A stretch of 64,000 nt of DNA from NCBI GenBank assembly GCA_035222895.1, contig JAVYIG010006826.1, forward strand, positions 1 through 64,000, in the 5' to 3' direction. The translations under genes and the position numbers were made by a program. Shown here one piece after another: positions 35,301 through 45,189 of this stretch (positions are counted from its first letter, which is position 1; the number at the start of each line of letters is the position of its first letter). Origin of the DNA: Strongylocentrotus droebachiensis. Its lineage: Eukaryota; Echinodermata; Echinoidea; Camarodonta; Strongylocentrotidae. The notes below the pieces were generated by a model. That model was not told the origin of the DNA. It did no database searches and saw only the letters and a program-made list of their open reading frames with translations.

Positions 35301-38300
35301 AATGGTATGATGATGGTGAGCAAAATAATAAACATTTGTTAGGCTTAGAAAAAGAAACTTTAAGTTAAAGAATATGTTTAAAGTAAATTTTAATGGAATA
35401 ATATACAGAAATATGAAAGATATGATTGTAACGGAAGTTAAATATTTTTCTCGTTTGTATTCGGCGACGGGATAAGAGAATGAAGTGAATGATTATCTGA
35501 AAAACATTAAGGTTGATAATGTATGAAAAACAAAAATAGATACTGTGATTCAGAAATAACACTTACAGAATTTAATGACGCTCTAAATGGGACTAAAAAG
35601 GAAACAGCCCAGGTTCAGATGGTTTGACTTTTGAGTTTTACCATGTTTTTGGAATAATTTGAAACATATTCTGTTAAAGTAATTCAAAACATCATTGTTA
35701 GTAGGAGATTTACCTATTTCACAAACTAGAGCTGTCGTAACCCTTTAACATAAGAAAAGCGATAAACATTTTTTTTCAAATTGGAGGCCGATTAGTCTCC
35801 TAAATACCGATTATGAAATATTAGCATCTGTGTTAGCAGGAAGGTTGAAAAAAGTATTAAATGTTTGTATTGATTCAGATCAAAATGCATATCTTAAAGG
35901 GCGTTTTATTGGGAACAATATTCGTTTGATCGATGATGTAATATGTTATTTTGAAGAAAAAAAGAATTCCGGAGCTGTTATCTTTTTGGATCTAAAAAAG
36001 GCTTTCGATCAAATAAGTTGGAATTTTCTTTACAAAAGCTTAGACAAATTTAATTTTGGTAGTATATTTATTGGATATATAAAAACTCTTTATGCAAATG
36101 TTCAAAGTTGTATTGTTAATATTAATTGGCAAACATCTTTTTTTTTCTCTGCAAAGAGGTCTTCGGCAAGGATGTCCAGTGTCTGCTCTATTGTTTTGAG
36201 TTGTCATCGAAATATTAGCATTTGAGATCAGATCAGATGAAGCTTTTCAAGGTGTTCAATTACCGGGATTACGAGATATGCCTGCTACTCAAGTGAAAAT
36301 TAGCTTTTTATCAGATAATACAACAATTTCCGTTGCAAACGAAATTTCTTTTAAAAATGCCATGCGTAAATAAAAACTTTTGGTTATGTAGCAGGACCTA
36401 CTTTAAATGTATCAAAACCAAAAGGTTTTCATTTTGGTGAATTTAATGTAGAACAATATAAGGAAATCACATGATCTAATCAGTTTGTAAAAACATGGAA
36501 GGAAAATGTAGAACATATTAAAAACCAAATTAAACAGTGGAAATGTAGAAAGTTGACACACTTTGGTAAAATAACTCTAGTGACATCACCTGTCAAATAT
36601 TACTTATAGTGTGTTAGTTTTTCCAAATATTGATTGTATAAATAATCAAATTGAAAAAGTCATTTACAATCTTGGATACTTTAGATAGAGTAAAGAGAAA
36701 AACTATAATCAGGTCAATTGATAAAGGAGGTTTGAATATGCCAAATTTTGTTTTGCAAAGTTTTGCTTTAAAAGTAAATTGGCTCTTTAAATTAATGGAT
36801 AATAAAGATCATAATTTTTAAATGGAAGATTCTACCATTTTATTATTTAAACTATCTTGGGCCTAAATTTTAAGTGCTCAAGATGAGTTTCTTAAAAACG
36901 AAGATTTAACAGTTCTAAAAGAAACACCATTATTTTCCCAACAATGTATTTCCACATGGAAAAAATGTCAATGTGTAAATAAATCATGTAATGAGGTAAA
37001 TAATATTCGAATGCAGCGGTTATGGAGAAACACATATATAAAAGAAAACAAATATGTTTATGGTGGAAACACTATCTAAAATCTGGAATATAATTTATTG
37101 GGAACATTATACGCCAAAGGGGATGTGGATGTAAATCGGGCAAAATAATTATTTTGTATTAAAAATAATTATTTATGTGAGGTTAAATTACTTTGGAAGT
37201 GTATACCTCGTGACTGGAAAAGAAAATTAAAATGTGAAACTGTTTTGTGTTCATATAAAAATACACGTCTTCATTTTGTAGAATTGACACCAAAAATATA
37301 TCATTATATATCAGTTATAAAATGAACAAAAAATCACAAATTATATATAAGATATTGTTGATAAAACCTTTATAAATCCAAATGTTCAAATTTATTGGGA
37401 ATTTGTTTGGGAGATAAATTATCCTGGGCAAATATATGGAAAATGAATTTGACATACGTTAAGGAAAAACGATTAAAACAAGTTTAATTTCAAACTACTC
37501 TATAAGTTATGAGCATGTGAAGAATATCTATATCGTTTCAAAAGATCTGATCATGATTATTGTTTGAAGTGCAAATGAACAGAAAATTATTATCATTTAT
37601 TTTATGACTGTGAGAACTCAAAAATATTTCGGAACAAGGTTCTTAATTTTTCTCAGAAAAAACAAAAGTATTGTTTGATAATGAAAAAATTGAATACAGT
37701 GATATAATTGTAGGCAAGCAATGTGATTATATGAATTCAAAATATGTACTTTTTTTAAAATCTATTAATTAATTTAGCTTCTTATGTTTTATATACGCAA
37801 CCAAAAAAATGGTAATTTTAAAAACATATTCGACATTTATTTGAAGGAAATATTATGAAGGGCAATCGTTGAAAAGCATCATCTCTGGAAGAAAATGTTG
37901 ACTTTGTTCAGCAAAAAAGTATAATTCTTTTTGTGATATTAGTATAATTCATGTGCTTTTCTTTGTAATCGAGATAATTTTGTGTCTCTTATGTACGTAT
38001 TATTATTCAATAAATAAATGATGGAAAAAAGCAAAAACATAGGGTACTGATTAAACATATTAATGCGCGGTCAAGCTTGTTTTCTAAAGTCTTCTCCAAG
38101 CAATGTTCCTTTTTCTCTATATCTCCATCGACAGTTGTTACATCCGGAAATGGCCCCTGATTGGTGTCTCCTGATCCCAATGGCCATCATCCTCATCATC
38201 AATATCACTGTGTTCATCCTGGCAATGTGTCGTGTGGAAAAATCTGTACGAACTTCAGGGCGTGTGAAGAAGGACCGCAAGACCGAACGACATGAGACCC

Positions 38301-38602
38301 TAAAACGGATCCAGAATGGCATCGCCACGTTGATCCTGCTTGGCTGCACCTGGACTACTGGATACCTGGCCCTGATCAATGTGGACTACACTGAATTCCT
38401 CTTCATCATCTTCAACTCTTTGCAAGGCTTCTTCATCTTCGTCCTCTATTGTCTTCGTAACACAGAAATCAGGAAAAATTGGCGACGTTGTATTTGCAGT
38501 CGACTGTTGAGGAAAGGTGGCAGCGCTGGGTCCCAAGGAAGTTCCGGACGAACACCAATAGCTACGAGTGGGACTAGATATCAAACCATCAGGCTGCGAT
38601 GA
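23237..38602 (+). CDS. Adhesion-type G protein-coupled receptor, multi-exon (GAIN-GPS-7TM)
   Basis: Span of a spliced gene with eight visible exons. The product has the end of a HormR-like module, a GAIN domain, a GPS with the HLT self-cleavage site, seven transmembrane helices of the class B2 type and a short tail. These receptors cleave themselves at the GPS, stay associated, and signal through a tethered agonist. Frames close at all junctions except TM4 to TM5. The amino-terminal part is missing or lies upstream: the first exon accepts phase 1, which fits the lectin/CCP/EGF exons of copy A. About 618 codons are visible. Two LINEs lie in its introns. Subfamily and ligand are unknown. Confidence 0.9.
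23356..24502 (+). other. GPCR intron with inverted AAAGGTCGTG-type repeat
   Basis: Near 23815-23935 the sequence TTACACGACCTTTCGTGAAT is followed by a similar block and then by its complement ACAAAAGGTCGTGTAA, forming an imperfect foldback. The SINE at 24152 is listed separately. No coding sequence is seen. Confidence 0.45.
24152..24345 (+). repeat. tRNA-derived SINE
   Basis: Head with GTAGCAATGGCTCAGTGG and B box GGGGTTCGAAACC, then the body GATGTGCTAGTGCCC and a 3' region with AGCAGTCAGGTAAAAATAA. The same family occurs at 46908 and 49028 with the same body and end. Confidence 0.75.
24503..24685 (+). CDS. GPCR exon: GAIN subdomain A
   Basis: Acceptor TCTGTCATAG, donor CAGGTAAAC; 183 nt, phase 0 to 0. 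It encodes VAGLIVGIVNNVMFVEEDVL, NGNYTSLIVQVLESQL and two N-glycosylation sequons. This matches the helical subdomain A of GAIN, which usually reads as a run of amphipathic helices before the beta-sandwich. Confidence 0.82.
24686..25706 (+). other. GPCR intron
   Basis: It has a C run near 24813-24830 and otherwise no recognised element. It ends in TTTCCTGTAG. Confidence 0.5.
25707..26186 (+). CDS. GPCR exon: GAIN subdomain B, with Ser/Thr/Gly-rich insert
   Basis: 480 nt, 160 codons, phase 0 to 0. It starts VLDVPSDTAGNGIVV and ends RVSFVVYANDVMF, VVSLTIGGQKIEDLMERV and NITFYRFE, the beta-strand pattern leading into the GPS. Between them lies a polar stretch rich in S, T, N and G (from EGPSSSNYTTN to ASGVSSGPV). 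This looks like an exposed, probably glycosylated loop. Donor GAGGTAAGC. Confidence 0.87.
26187..26709 (+). other. GPCR intron with (TA)n
   Basis: The only notable content is a TA microsatellite at about 26664-26687 just before the acceptor. Confidence 0.6.
26710..26868 (+). CDS. GPCR exon: GPS autoproteolysis motif
   Basis: 159 nt, 53 codons, phase 0 to 0, acceptor GCTTTCAG, donor GTGGTACGT. All conserved GPS elements are present: CTFWEFN, GKWSVEGC, then YTCACDHLTSFAVL. Self-cleavage in this family occurs between L and T of HLT, leaving TSFAVL as the start of the tethered agonist. Cysteines and both tryptophans are intact, so cleavage is expected. Confidence 0.95.
26869..28119 (+). other. 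GPCR intron with poly-C/G transposon remnants
   Basis: From about 27455 to 27765 lie several C and G runs with GCGCGGATCCACGG, TAGTGCTCACTACAACC, AACGGTCGGCGC and the terminal TGGATCCGCCACTG. These are the blocks seen at 3148 and 39928. The rest is unremarkable AT-rich sequence. Confidence 0.65.
27455..27765. mobile_element. CCGCCACTG-family transposon remnant
   Basis: The outer sequence GGATCCGCCACTG, the internal GTGCTCACTA and GGTCGGCGC blocks and long C runs match the elements at 3148-3300 and 39928-40085. Runs of C longer than 10 bp punctuate it. Confidence 0.6.
28120..28235 (+). CDS. GPCR exon: TM1
   Basis: A start after GCTGAAG gives phase 0, matching the GPS exon. The product NIHVDAVPPKPALRIL leads into the helix SIIGCAISCVCLVIAIASYL and ends TIK. 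It ends in phase 2 (ATC AA/GTAAGT) and joins the next exon precisely as AA+G = Lys. The acceptor polypyrimidine tract is weak; a CAG 19 bp later is possible but out of phase. Confidence 0.82.
28556..29101 (+). pseudogene. LINE endonuclease ORF, frameshifted
   Basis: 181 codons covering a C-rich start and the first half of the APE endonuclease (NCRSLKKN, LSETWLKND, RGGGVGFYIGN). It loses the frame around 28990-29100; the GDFN part resumes in another frame near 29161. Confidence 0.85.
29251..31065 (+). pseudogene. LINE reverse transcriptase ORF, main part
   Basis: 604 codons from the end of the endonuclease (VTLIDNIFTNRPENN) through RT fingers, palm (FADDTS) and the start of the thumb (FLGVRIDNKLTWKEHV). 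It ends KALVQ and stop. The next frame begins MNIIKTIV, and homologous elements read KALGxMN, so a 1-nt deletion near 31056 explains the break. Confidence 0.88.
31062..31577 (+). pseudogene. LINE RT C-terminal portion
   Basis: 171 codons: LLNLYNTMILPYLIYCNIV (thumb), ILQKRAIRIILNL, GPKLWNKLPQELQ and FKRKLNKYLVNEYV, the usual end of CR1-like ORF2 proteins. It is the direct continuation of the previous frame after a 1-nt shift. Confidence 0.87.
32881..33001. repeat. Foldback hairpin in GPCR intron
   Basis: ATATTACATTAACTGCGCTA at 32881 is complemented by TAGCGCAGCTAATGTAATAT ending near 33000, with only a few mismatches across about 50-bp arms. The outer repeat and short loop suggest a small MITE. 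Confidence 0.75.
33190..33455 (+). CDS. GPCR exon: TM2 and TM3
   Basis: Acceptor CATCAACAG, donor TGGGGTAAG. It begins with G, completing Lys from the TM1 exon, then NIHQSTKIFICLCTTLL, IPCTVLATLVHYFVLSSLTW and MGIEGFSLAI. The HYF, TWM and EG residues are the TM3 hallmark of adhesion GPCRs, and the cysteine in PCTV is the usual TM3 disulfide partner. Ends in phase 1 (TGG G), joining the TM4 exon as Gly. Confidence 0.93.
33456..34237 (+). other. GPCR intron between TM3 and TM4
   Basis: A C run is near 33949-33964; the rest is AT-rich. No element or exon is recognised. Confidence 0.5.
34238..34304 (+). CDS. GPCR exon: TM4
   Basis: Acceptor TTTCAAACTCAG, donor ATTAGTAAGT. It encodes GIPAVIVAVTGGIARNYYAV and ends KDY split in phase 2 (TA/). 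G-x-PAVIV is typical of TM4 in this family. Next should follow the conserved CWL of extracellular loop 2, which is not found in frame. Confidence 0.87.
34305..38134 (+). other. GPCR intron between TM4 and TM5
   Basis: Apart from its outermost few hundred bases, it is filled by a decayed L1-like element. The last ~110 bp (from about 38020) are host intron that has been duplicated, with the LINE end, to about 41005-41118. Confidence 0.65.
34615..38030 (+). mobile_element. Decayed L1/Tx1-like LINE
   Basis: The order on the + strand is endonuclease remnants (ALAGDFNTVLN near 34640, SRIDFALLSEW, MSDHNAVY near 34915), spacer, RT (QNAYLKGRFIGNNIRLIDDV, FLDLKKAFDQISWNFL at about 35880-36030, FLSDNT near 36310 for FADDT) and a long C-terminal remnant to 38030. 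Many stops and frameshifts are present. The clade is suggested by the motif style. Confidence 0.85.
38135..38602 (+). CDS. GPCR last exon: TM5-TM7 and cytoplasmic tail
   Basis: After CATCGACAG the 7TM frame reads LLHPEMAPDWCLLIPMAIIL for TM5, HETLKRIQNGIATLILLGC and TWTTGYLALI for TM6, then FIIFNSLQGFFIFVLYCL and EIRKNWRR for TM7 and the helix-8 region. All are hallmark blocks of adhesion GPCRs. The tail is short and ends YQTIRLR. Joining to the TM4 exon (phase 2) is out of frame at this acceptor. The normal YCWL is absent; sequence just inside the acceptor (TTGTTACATCC) fits loss of about 4 nt in that motif. Another acceptor upstream (CCAAG/C) would keep frame but without the cysteine. Confidence 0.92.
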   Translation: MLHPEMAPDWCLLIPMAIILIINITVFILAMCRVEKSVRTSGRVKKDRKTERHETLKRIQNGIATLILLGCTWTTGYLALINVDYTEFLFIIFNSLQGFFIFVLYCLRNTEIRKNWRRCICSRLLRKGGSAGSQGSSGRTPIATSGTRYQTIRLR

Positions 38603-39320
38603 TTAACGTGTGAACGATTAATATTTTGTGACTAATAGCCAGCAAATGATTCTTGCAGTAAACACAAGCACAAAGACTTTGATGTAATCAGGTCAATCTC
38701 TATTCCATTGAATTTATGTTCGAATTACGTAATATAGCATAGTTGTGTTTCCAAATTTCATTATGTACCGCTTCAGTCTCTTGAAATTTGCCTAAAGTTG
38801 ATTTTTGTTGTTGAAAGTTTTGCGATCGTGTTGTGTTAAGATTTGTATGTAATTTTAATATTGATGTAATTATGTAACTTTATGAGGACGCTTTGTAGTT
38901 TGTCATTTACTGTTGGTGGTAGGGACTATCTGACTATTTTGTAATGATTATAAGTAAATGAGCTTAGGTTGATACACAATCATGTATGATGTGAGTGTAG
39001 GATATTTGTTTGAATAATTAAATGGCAACATTTGTATATAAACATAATTATATACAATAACGCGAAAATGTTGTAGAGGGGTAGTTTGGTGTTAAGGTTT
39101 TTGTTTGGTTTATTTTTCCACACTCATTACAAATTACAATGCTCTCTCATACATAAGTTTTAACAAGAGAATGCATAAAACAATGACAGAAATGTAACAT
39201 AGAAAATTGATGATGTGACATTATGTGGAACCTAATAAAAGACACAGCTTGTATAATATATGTTCCCGAATTAAATTCAAATTATTTTAACTGATTCGAT
39301 AGCAATAAAGAAAGACGTAC
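38603..39320 (+). other. Probable 3' UTR of the GPCR gene
   Basis: It follows the stop codon directly, is AT-rich and lacks repeats. Two AATAAA polyadenylation signals lie at 39234-39239 and 39304-39309. Confidence 0.45.
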
Positions 39321-39694
39321 TAAAAGTTTGAGTTACTGACATATTCGCATCATGAATAACATTTAAGCTAGTTTTGCGGCCACAAATGACAATACCAGAT
39401 GCTTCAATTAAAAAATATTTTAGATGAGAAGAAATATCAAACATGACTTCTGTGCCTATTAAATGTATGTTATTGTTCTGATGTTAAAGATCTGAAAGTC
39501 AAACGGATTTTTGTGTTATACATTCATTTTGAGGCAAATTCAAAACTGTGCTGAATACACGAACAGATGGAAATGGTATAATTTATCAATTTGTTGTTTA
39601 ACTCTTATCGTGCATAATGAATACAGCCGAGGGCCACAGGGCTAATCCCCATTGTGCCAAGCCACGAATCCCCTTGTGCCAAGTTTATTTTTAA

Positions 39695-40002
39695 ATAAAA
39701 GATGCTCCCATTTTATTATTAAAACTATCTTGGGCCTAAATTTTAAGTGCTAAAGCTGAGTTTCTTAAAAACGAAGATTTAACAGTTCTAAAAGAAACAC
39801 CTTTATTTAACAAACAATGTATTTCCACATGGAAAAATGTCAATGTGTAAATAAATCATGCAATGAGGTCAATAATATTAGAATGCAGCGGTTATGGAGA
39901 AACACATATATAAAGAAAAAAATTATGTGAGCACTTTTTTTTTTTTTTTGCTCCCGAAAATTTGAAAATCGCAAAATGGCGACGGCCGAAAAGTCGCTCA
40001 GT

Positions 40003-40042
<40 letters not shown>

Positions 40043-41118
40043 TAGTGAGCACATTTTTATTTGTCCCTCCTGGATCCGCCACTGATGGTGGAAACACGGG
40101 CTAAAATCTGGAATATAATTTATTGGGAACATTATACGCCGGGCAAAATAATTATTTTGTATTAAAAATAATTATTTATGTGAGGTTAAATTACTTTGGA
40201 AGTGTATACCTCGTGACTGGAAAGGAAAATTAAAATGTAAAACTGTTTTGTGTTCATATAAAAATACACGTCTTCATTTTGTAGAATTGACACCAAAAAT
40301 ATATCATTATATATCAGTTATAAAATGAAAAAAAAAATCACAAATTATATATAAGATATTGGTTGATAGAACCTTTATAAATCCGAATGTTCAAATTTAT
40401 TGGGAATTTGTTTGGGAGAAAAATTATCCTGGGCAAATATATGGAAAATGAATTTGACATACGTTAAGGAAAAACGATTAAAACAGTTTAATTTCAAACT
40501 ACTCTATAAGTATTAGCATGTGAAGAATATCTACATCGTTTCAAAGATCTGAATATGATTATTGTTTGAAGTGCAAATGAACAGAAAATTATTATCATTT
40601 ATTTTATGACTGTGAGTACTCAAAAATATTTCGGACCAAGGTCTTCATTTTTCTCAGAAAAACAAAAGTATTGTTTGATAATGAAAAAATTGAATACAGT
40701 GATATAATTGTAGGCAAGCAATGTGATTATATGAATTCAAAAATATGTATTTTTTTAAAATCTAATTAATTAATTTAGCTTCTTATGTTTTATATACGCA
40801 CAAAAAATGGTAATTTCAAAAACATATTCGACATTTATTTGAAGGAAATATTATGAAGGGCAATCGTTGAAAAGCATCATCTCTGGAAGAAAATGTTGAC
40901 TTTGTTCAGCAAAAAAGTATAATTCTTTTTGTGATATAAGTATAATTCATGTGCTTTTCTTGTAATCGAGATAATTTTGTGTCTCTTATGTACGTATCAT
41001 TATTCAATAAATAAATGGAAAAAAAGCAAAAACATAGAGTACTGATTGAACATATTAATGCGCGGTCAAGCTTGTTTTCTGAAGTCTTCTCCAAGCAATG
41101 TTCCTTTTTTCTCTACAG
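39695..41118 (+). repeat. Duplicate of LINE 3' end plus GPCR intron flank
   Basis: This segment matches 36821-38115 in the same orientation with small differences. It includes the LINE C-terminal remnant and about 100 bp of host intron just upstream of the last GPCR exon (TTAATGCGCGGTCAAGCTTG). It stops at TTCTCTACAG immediately before the place where the exon would start. The copy carries its own inserted element at 39928-40085. Confidence 0.85.
39928..40085 (-). mobile_element. CCGCCACTG-family element with a ~40-bp G run, inserted in duplicated LINE
   Basis: Read on the minus strand it starts CAGTGGCGGATCCAGG and contains GTGCTCACTATC, a long C run, CACTGAGCGA, GCCGTCGCC and TTTCAAATTTTCGGGAGC, ending GTGCTCA. 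The undisturbed copy of the target (about 37050) shows the empty site. ATG on both sides may be a short target duplication. Confidence 0.75.
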
Positions 41119-41880
41119 GGTGAGTCAGAAAGAATGTCCCACTTTTTAAAAGTTGTATTGTTTGAAGTATGAATATTAATTAGGGGTTTAATGATTATGT
41201 CTTGATAGAGTTATCCTCCCAGTAAATTTAGGTACAATATTCATTTGAATCCCTTCACGCATGACTGAACATCAGACAATCTTTACAAGACTGCCAGATT
41301 TCACTTGCGCCAACTTACTGGGTGAGGAATAAAACAGTGCATTGAACAAAGACAGGCAGACAGACACACACACACACACACACGCACACACGCACACGCA
41401 CACATAAACATACACACACTTACACACTGTGTTTTGTAAGGGTAGATGTTTAGGTAAAAATCAAAATTCAATAAGTAGAATTAGAAAAATGCAATCAAAG
41501 TCAACATTAGTATATAACCATATGAGCAGGGGATGTATGAACACATAATAAATGTGAATAGTGATAGCAAGAATTATAGAACACACCATATGTAAACATC
41601 AAGGAATATAAACAATAAAAACACAAAAAGACACAATTGACTTATCTTGGTTTTGTGTAAACTCGTAAATTTGTTCTTTCAACAGTTTTTTCACCAAAAT
41701 AATTCGCGTGATTGTTTAAGCAGTTTAGAATTTGGCAGACAGCGCTAACCAACAGTATCAAGCCAGATTAATGTACGGCTAAACAATTAATACCTACAAA
41801 TATTAATACATTAATTGGAAAAAAGATTATTGTAGCGGTGCTAGGACAATTAAACCCTAAACACTCGTCCCCGTCAATGA
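41119..41880. other. Intergenic, with possible transposon end and (AC)n
   Basis: GGGTGAGTCAGAAAGAATG at 41118 looks like a mariner-type terminus but no matching end was found. An AC/GC-type dinucleotide repeat is at about 41363-41425. Nothing else recognised. Confidence 0.4.
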
Positions 41881-42285
41881 CCAGCGGGACAGTTACCCCC
41901 CCCCCCCTGAAAATTGCCCCAGAGGACAATTACCTCCTGGTAAATTAGCCAGCTAGGATACCCCCCCCCCCCAAGCAAATATTCCCCCTCACCCTAAAAA
42001 ATATACCACTGGATAATCACCTCTCTCCCCACCCCCCCCCCAAAAAAAAAGTTCTGCCTATATCAAAACCAACTTATTTTTAGGGTGGACTTCCTCTTTA
42101 ATGAACAGGGGGTAATTTTAGGGCAGGGGTAATTTTTGTTTAGGTGGTTGTCCTTGGTTTTACTTGGGAGAGGGTACTTAGTGGTAATTGTTCACTGGGG
42201 GTGGGGTTAATTGTCCTAGGGGGTATAATTGCCCCCGGGGATGGTTGTCCTTGGGAAGGGGGGAATTTCAGCCCCGTCCCTCCCC
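41880..42285. repeat. C-rich then G-rich low-complexity block with inverted symmetry
   Basis: The left half has repeated GGACAATTACC, GTAAATTAGCC and C runs. The right half has GGTAATT, TTAATTGTCC and G runs, so the halves are rough complements. It probably represents tandem expansion of a transposon end that then inverted. ORFs reading through it are not genes. Confidence 0.5.
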
Positions 42286-44270
42286 ACGTATAAAACACTA
42301 ATACATGTCATTCTGCTCGACGAGATCTCATCGGCTCTGACTACATTGGACTACATCTGCGCAGTCTCTAACACAGGTCAACATCTACCACTGATTATCG
42401 ATAATCAAGCTTTGAACTGAACTTCAAAGTATGAGATGTGCTCTAATGAAATAATCTACGGTAAACTTCTGATTTTTTCTAAAAATATTACCGTCAAAGA
42501 CTTAGAATAGAATTCATTCAATCAGTGAGCTAATGGTTAGGAGCCAGAGCATATAACACTAAGTTATATTCATTCAGATGGTCCTATCTCAGCCAATACT
42601 TAACATATTCAATTGGTTTTGAATATTTGGACATTATTTTCTATTTTCTATTTTCTAATGATATTTGGACATTATTTTCTATGCTCTTTCGGTAAATGAA
42701 GAAAAAATTGAGAAATTTTAGAAATAGATTTTTATGACGTCACAGCTTCGGTACTCTATTAGCATTAATGTAATGTAAATGAATATGTAAAAGGTTCTGA
42801 ACAAAGCTCCCCCTTTAGATATAAAAAAAAAAGTTCCATCTAGAAAGAGCTTGAACTGTCTTCTCAACAATACTGAAACTCAAAAGTGTGAAATTACATT
42901 GCAAGGATATGAAAGGGCTATTTGACTCTCTAAAGCCCTTTCATTTCATTTTATAAATGTGGTGGGCCAGTTAATGAGTTGAAGATGACAAGTTCAAATA
43001 TAAATGAAAACACAAGAAGCTCAGAATTACAGTTGAAGTCCACTTTATTAATTATATAAGTCAGCCGAAGCTCCAATCGTTGCAAACGAAGAGTAATTAT
43101 TATATAAACATTTTAAATAAGCTGCTTCTCTCAGAGGCTGGGCGGCCATATCGACAGTAAACTAGCAGCACATCCTAAACATGTTAACGGAATGAAATAA
43201 ACTCTCAAATAATATGACTACAAAACCCCGCACATGGCATTTAAATACTGCGGCACTCGACGAGGCTTAGATATCACCAGCCAACCAGGAGGACCCTTAC
43301 GAAGACAACCAATTACAAGACGGGATATATCTAACTACCCTTAGGTCATCCGACCAATTAAGAGAGGAGATATACCTTTAATTAATTATAACCAATGACA
43401 AAGCATAATAGATAAAGAGTGATTTGAACTAGTCACCGACAACATGGGAGGAGTCTATCTATTCGCGAGAATGTCGCGTCCCCGGAAAAACAGTATATTG
43501 TCTAACTCTAACGTGTTATTGGAAATGAACACCTGTACATCTTGATGCAGGAATTCATTTCCAACGTGCTTATCGAAATGAACACTTTAATCTTATGCAA
43601 GAATTCAAAACCAGGGGTTGTTTACCTGTTCCCGGCATACTATTGGAAACATAATTAATGCTATTTAACTTTTAGGTGTATACCAAGTCAAACTAATATT
43701 CGTACAATTAATCAACCCAGCCCGGCTCTTATATGGCTCTAGCGCCCCCTTTAGGTAAAATGAGATGCCCAAATGAGCGTACCATGATGACGATTTGACA
43801 TTAAAAGTATTGAGTTTATTATCAAAAAAACAAAAAACAAACAAACAAACAAACAAACATTACATAAATAACCTCTCTATCTCTCTTGAAAGTCAGATAA
43901 ACTCGAGGGCATCTTGGGGCTCCGACCCAGAGGCCCCGGCAGGTACCCTGCCAGGCCCCTCAAGGCTCTATTGACGATTGACCATAATAATTATCAAGGG
44001 AATGGCATCCAATGTTTCGGACCTTACAGCTTTTATAGCAATCACATCTGGACCGTCAAAGAAAAAGTTTGAGAACCCCTGCTCTAGATCATAAATTATG
44101 AACACAACAACGAATTATTAGCAGCACCTCGATGATTGAAAGGGTATGAAAGTTTACTATGACACGTTCCCTCATGCAGCGAGCTTTTATTTGGTGATTT
44201 TACTCAAACTTTTTATTTCGGTTTGAGATCATTATTTTGGTTTTGGGATCCCAAGATTTCATTATACAAG
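42286..44270. other. Intergenic stretch
   Basis: I see no gene in this 2 kb. It has an AAAC-type microsatellite at about 43836-43858 and a short GC-rich island near 43905-43970. The block from 43030 to 43640 has repeated GGAAATGAACAC-type phrases but no identifiable element. Confidence 0.4.
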
Positions 44271-44272
44271 TA

Positions 44273-44833
44273 CAGTGCGTCCCAGAAAAAACGAAACCGA
44301 GAGTTATCGATGTTGTATCATAACTTAATCAAAAGTATAATTGATAAATGACACATATTTGGGAATTAACAAAAGACTTAACTCCGCTTCGTTGACAATC
44401 AGTCGTAGACGAAAGACTTCATGCATAGCTGATTGTCACCGAAATTCTGCTTCTTGCTACGGCAGGCAGCCAGTGAAAACGAATTCGTTTGATAAAATTA
44501 TGGAAATGCAAGCACTACTTTAAACAAACAGAACTTTGTCATTCCTTGCTCATTTTTCCTAATTGAGGGGTCATATGAAAGGGCAAAAACTCAACTTTTT
44601 AGAAATGTGATTTTCTCTTTGAAATTCAGATACCGTCCGCCAAATGACTTTTTGGTTTCCTCTCTTCAAATTCATTTTAATCATTCATACGTGAAATATG
44701 CATCATACGAGTTGCATTAAATGAAAGAGGAGAATCTAAGATTTCCAAATATGTGTCATTTATCAATTATACTTTTGATTAAGTTATGATAAAACATCGA
44801 TAATTTTCGGTTTTGTTTTTTCTGGACGCACTG
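44273..44833. mobile_element. Mariner/Tc1-type MITE with ~90-bp inverted repeats and TA target
   Basis: The left end CAGTGCGTCCCAGAAAAAAC and the right end GGACGCACTG are inverted over about 90 bp, including TTAATCAAAAGTATAATTG on one side and its complement on the other. TA lies immediately outside both ends (44271-44272 and 44834-44835), the usual Tc1/mariner target. Length is 561 bp and there is no transposase. Confidence 0.88.
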
Positions 44834-44913
44834 TATTAAACGATGTAAATACTATTTTGACAATCTAATAATTCTCATTTTATGAGTCACATATTGCTAT
44901 TTTCTCCGTAAGC

Positions 44914-44936
44914 TCTCTCTCTCTCTCTCTCTCTCT
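44914..44936. repeat. (CT)n microsatellite
   Basis: Simple CT dinucleotide repeat of about 23 bp. Confidence 0.9.
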
Positions 44937-45189
44937 TTGGCCATTGACCGGGGTCCATATTCATGAAACCATAATAGGCTTGGTGAGGTTTAACGAATAT
45001 GAACCCAGATGTTCATATCTGAAGACATAAATTGTAAATGTCTTTATCAAGACTCAACCTTCTATTTAAATACAATACCAATATAGGATTAAATTCCACA
45101 TGTCTCAAGCATTTTTGTAAGGACAGCCCCCGACACCAACCCCCCCCCCCCCCCACTCAGTGTTATTTAGGGTACGCATATGCGTGTTC

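Noticed and set aside
38063-38134. ATG-initiated extension of the last GPCR exon (MRGQACFLKSS)
   Set aside because: The segment is intron: it is duplicated near 41060 without the exon, and a strong acceptor lies at 38134.
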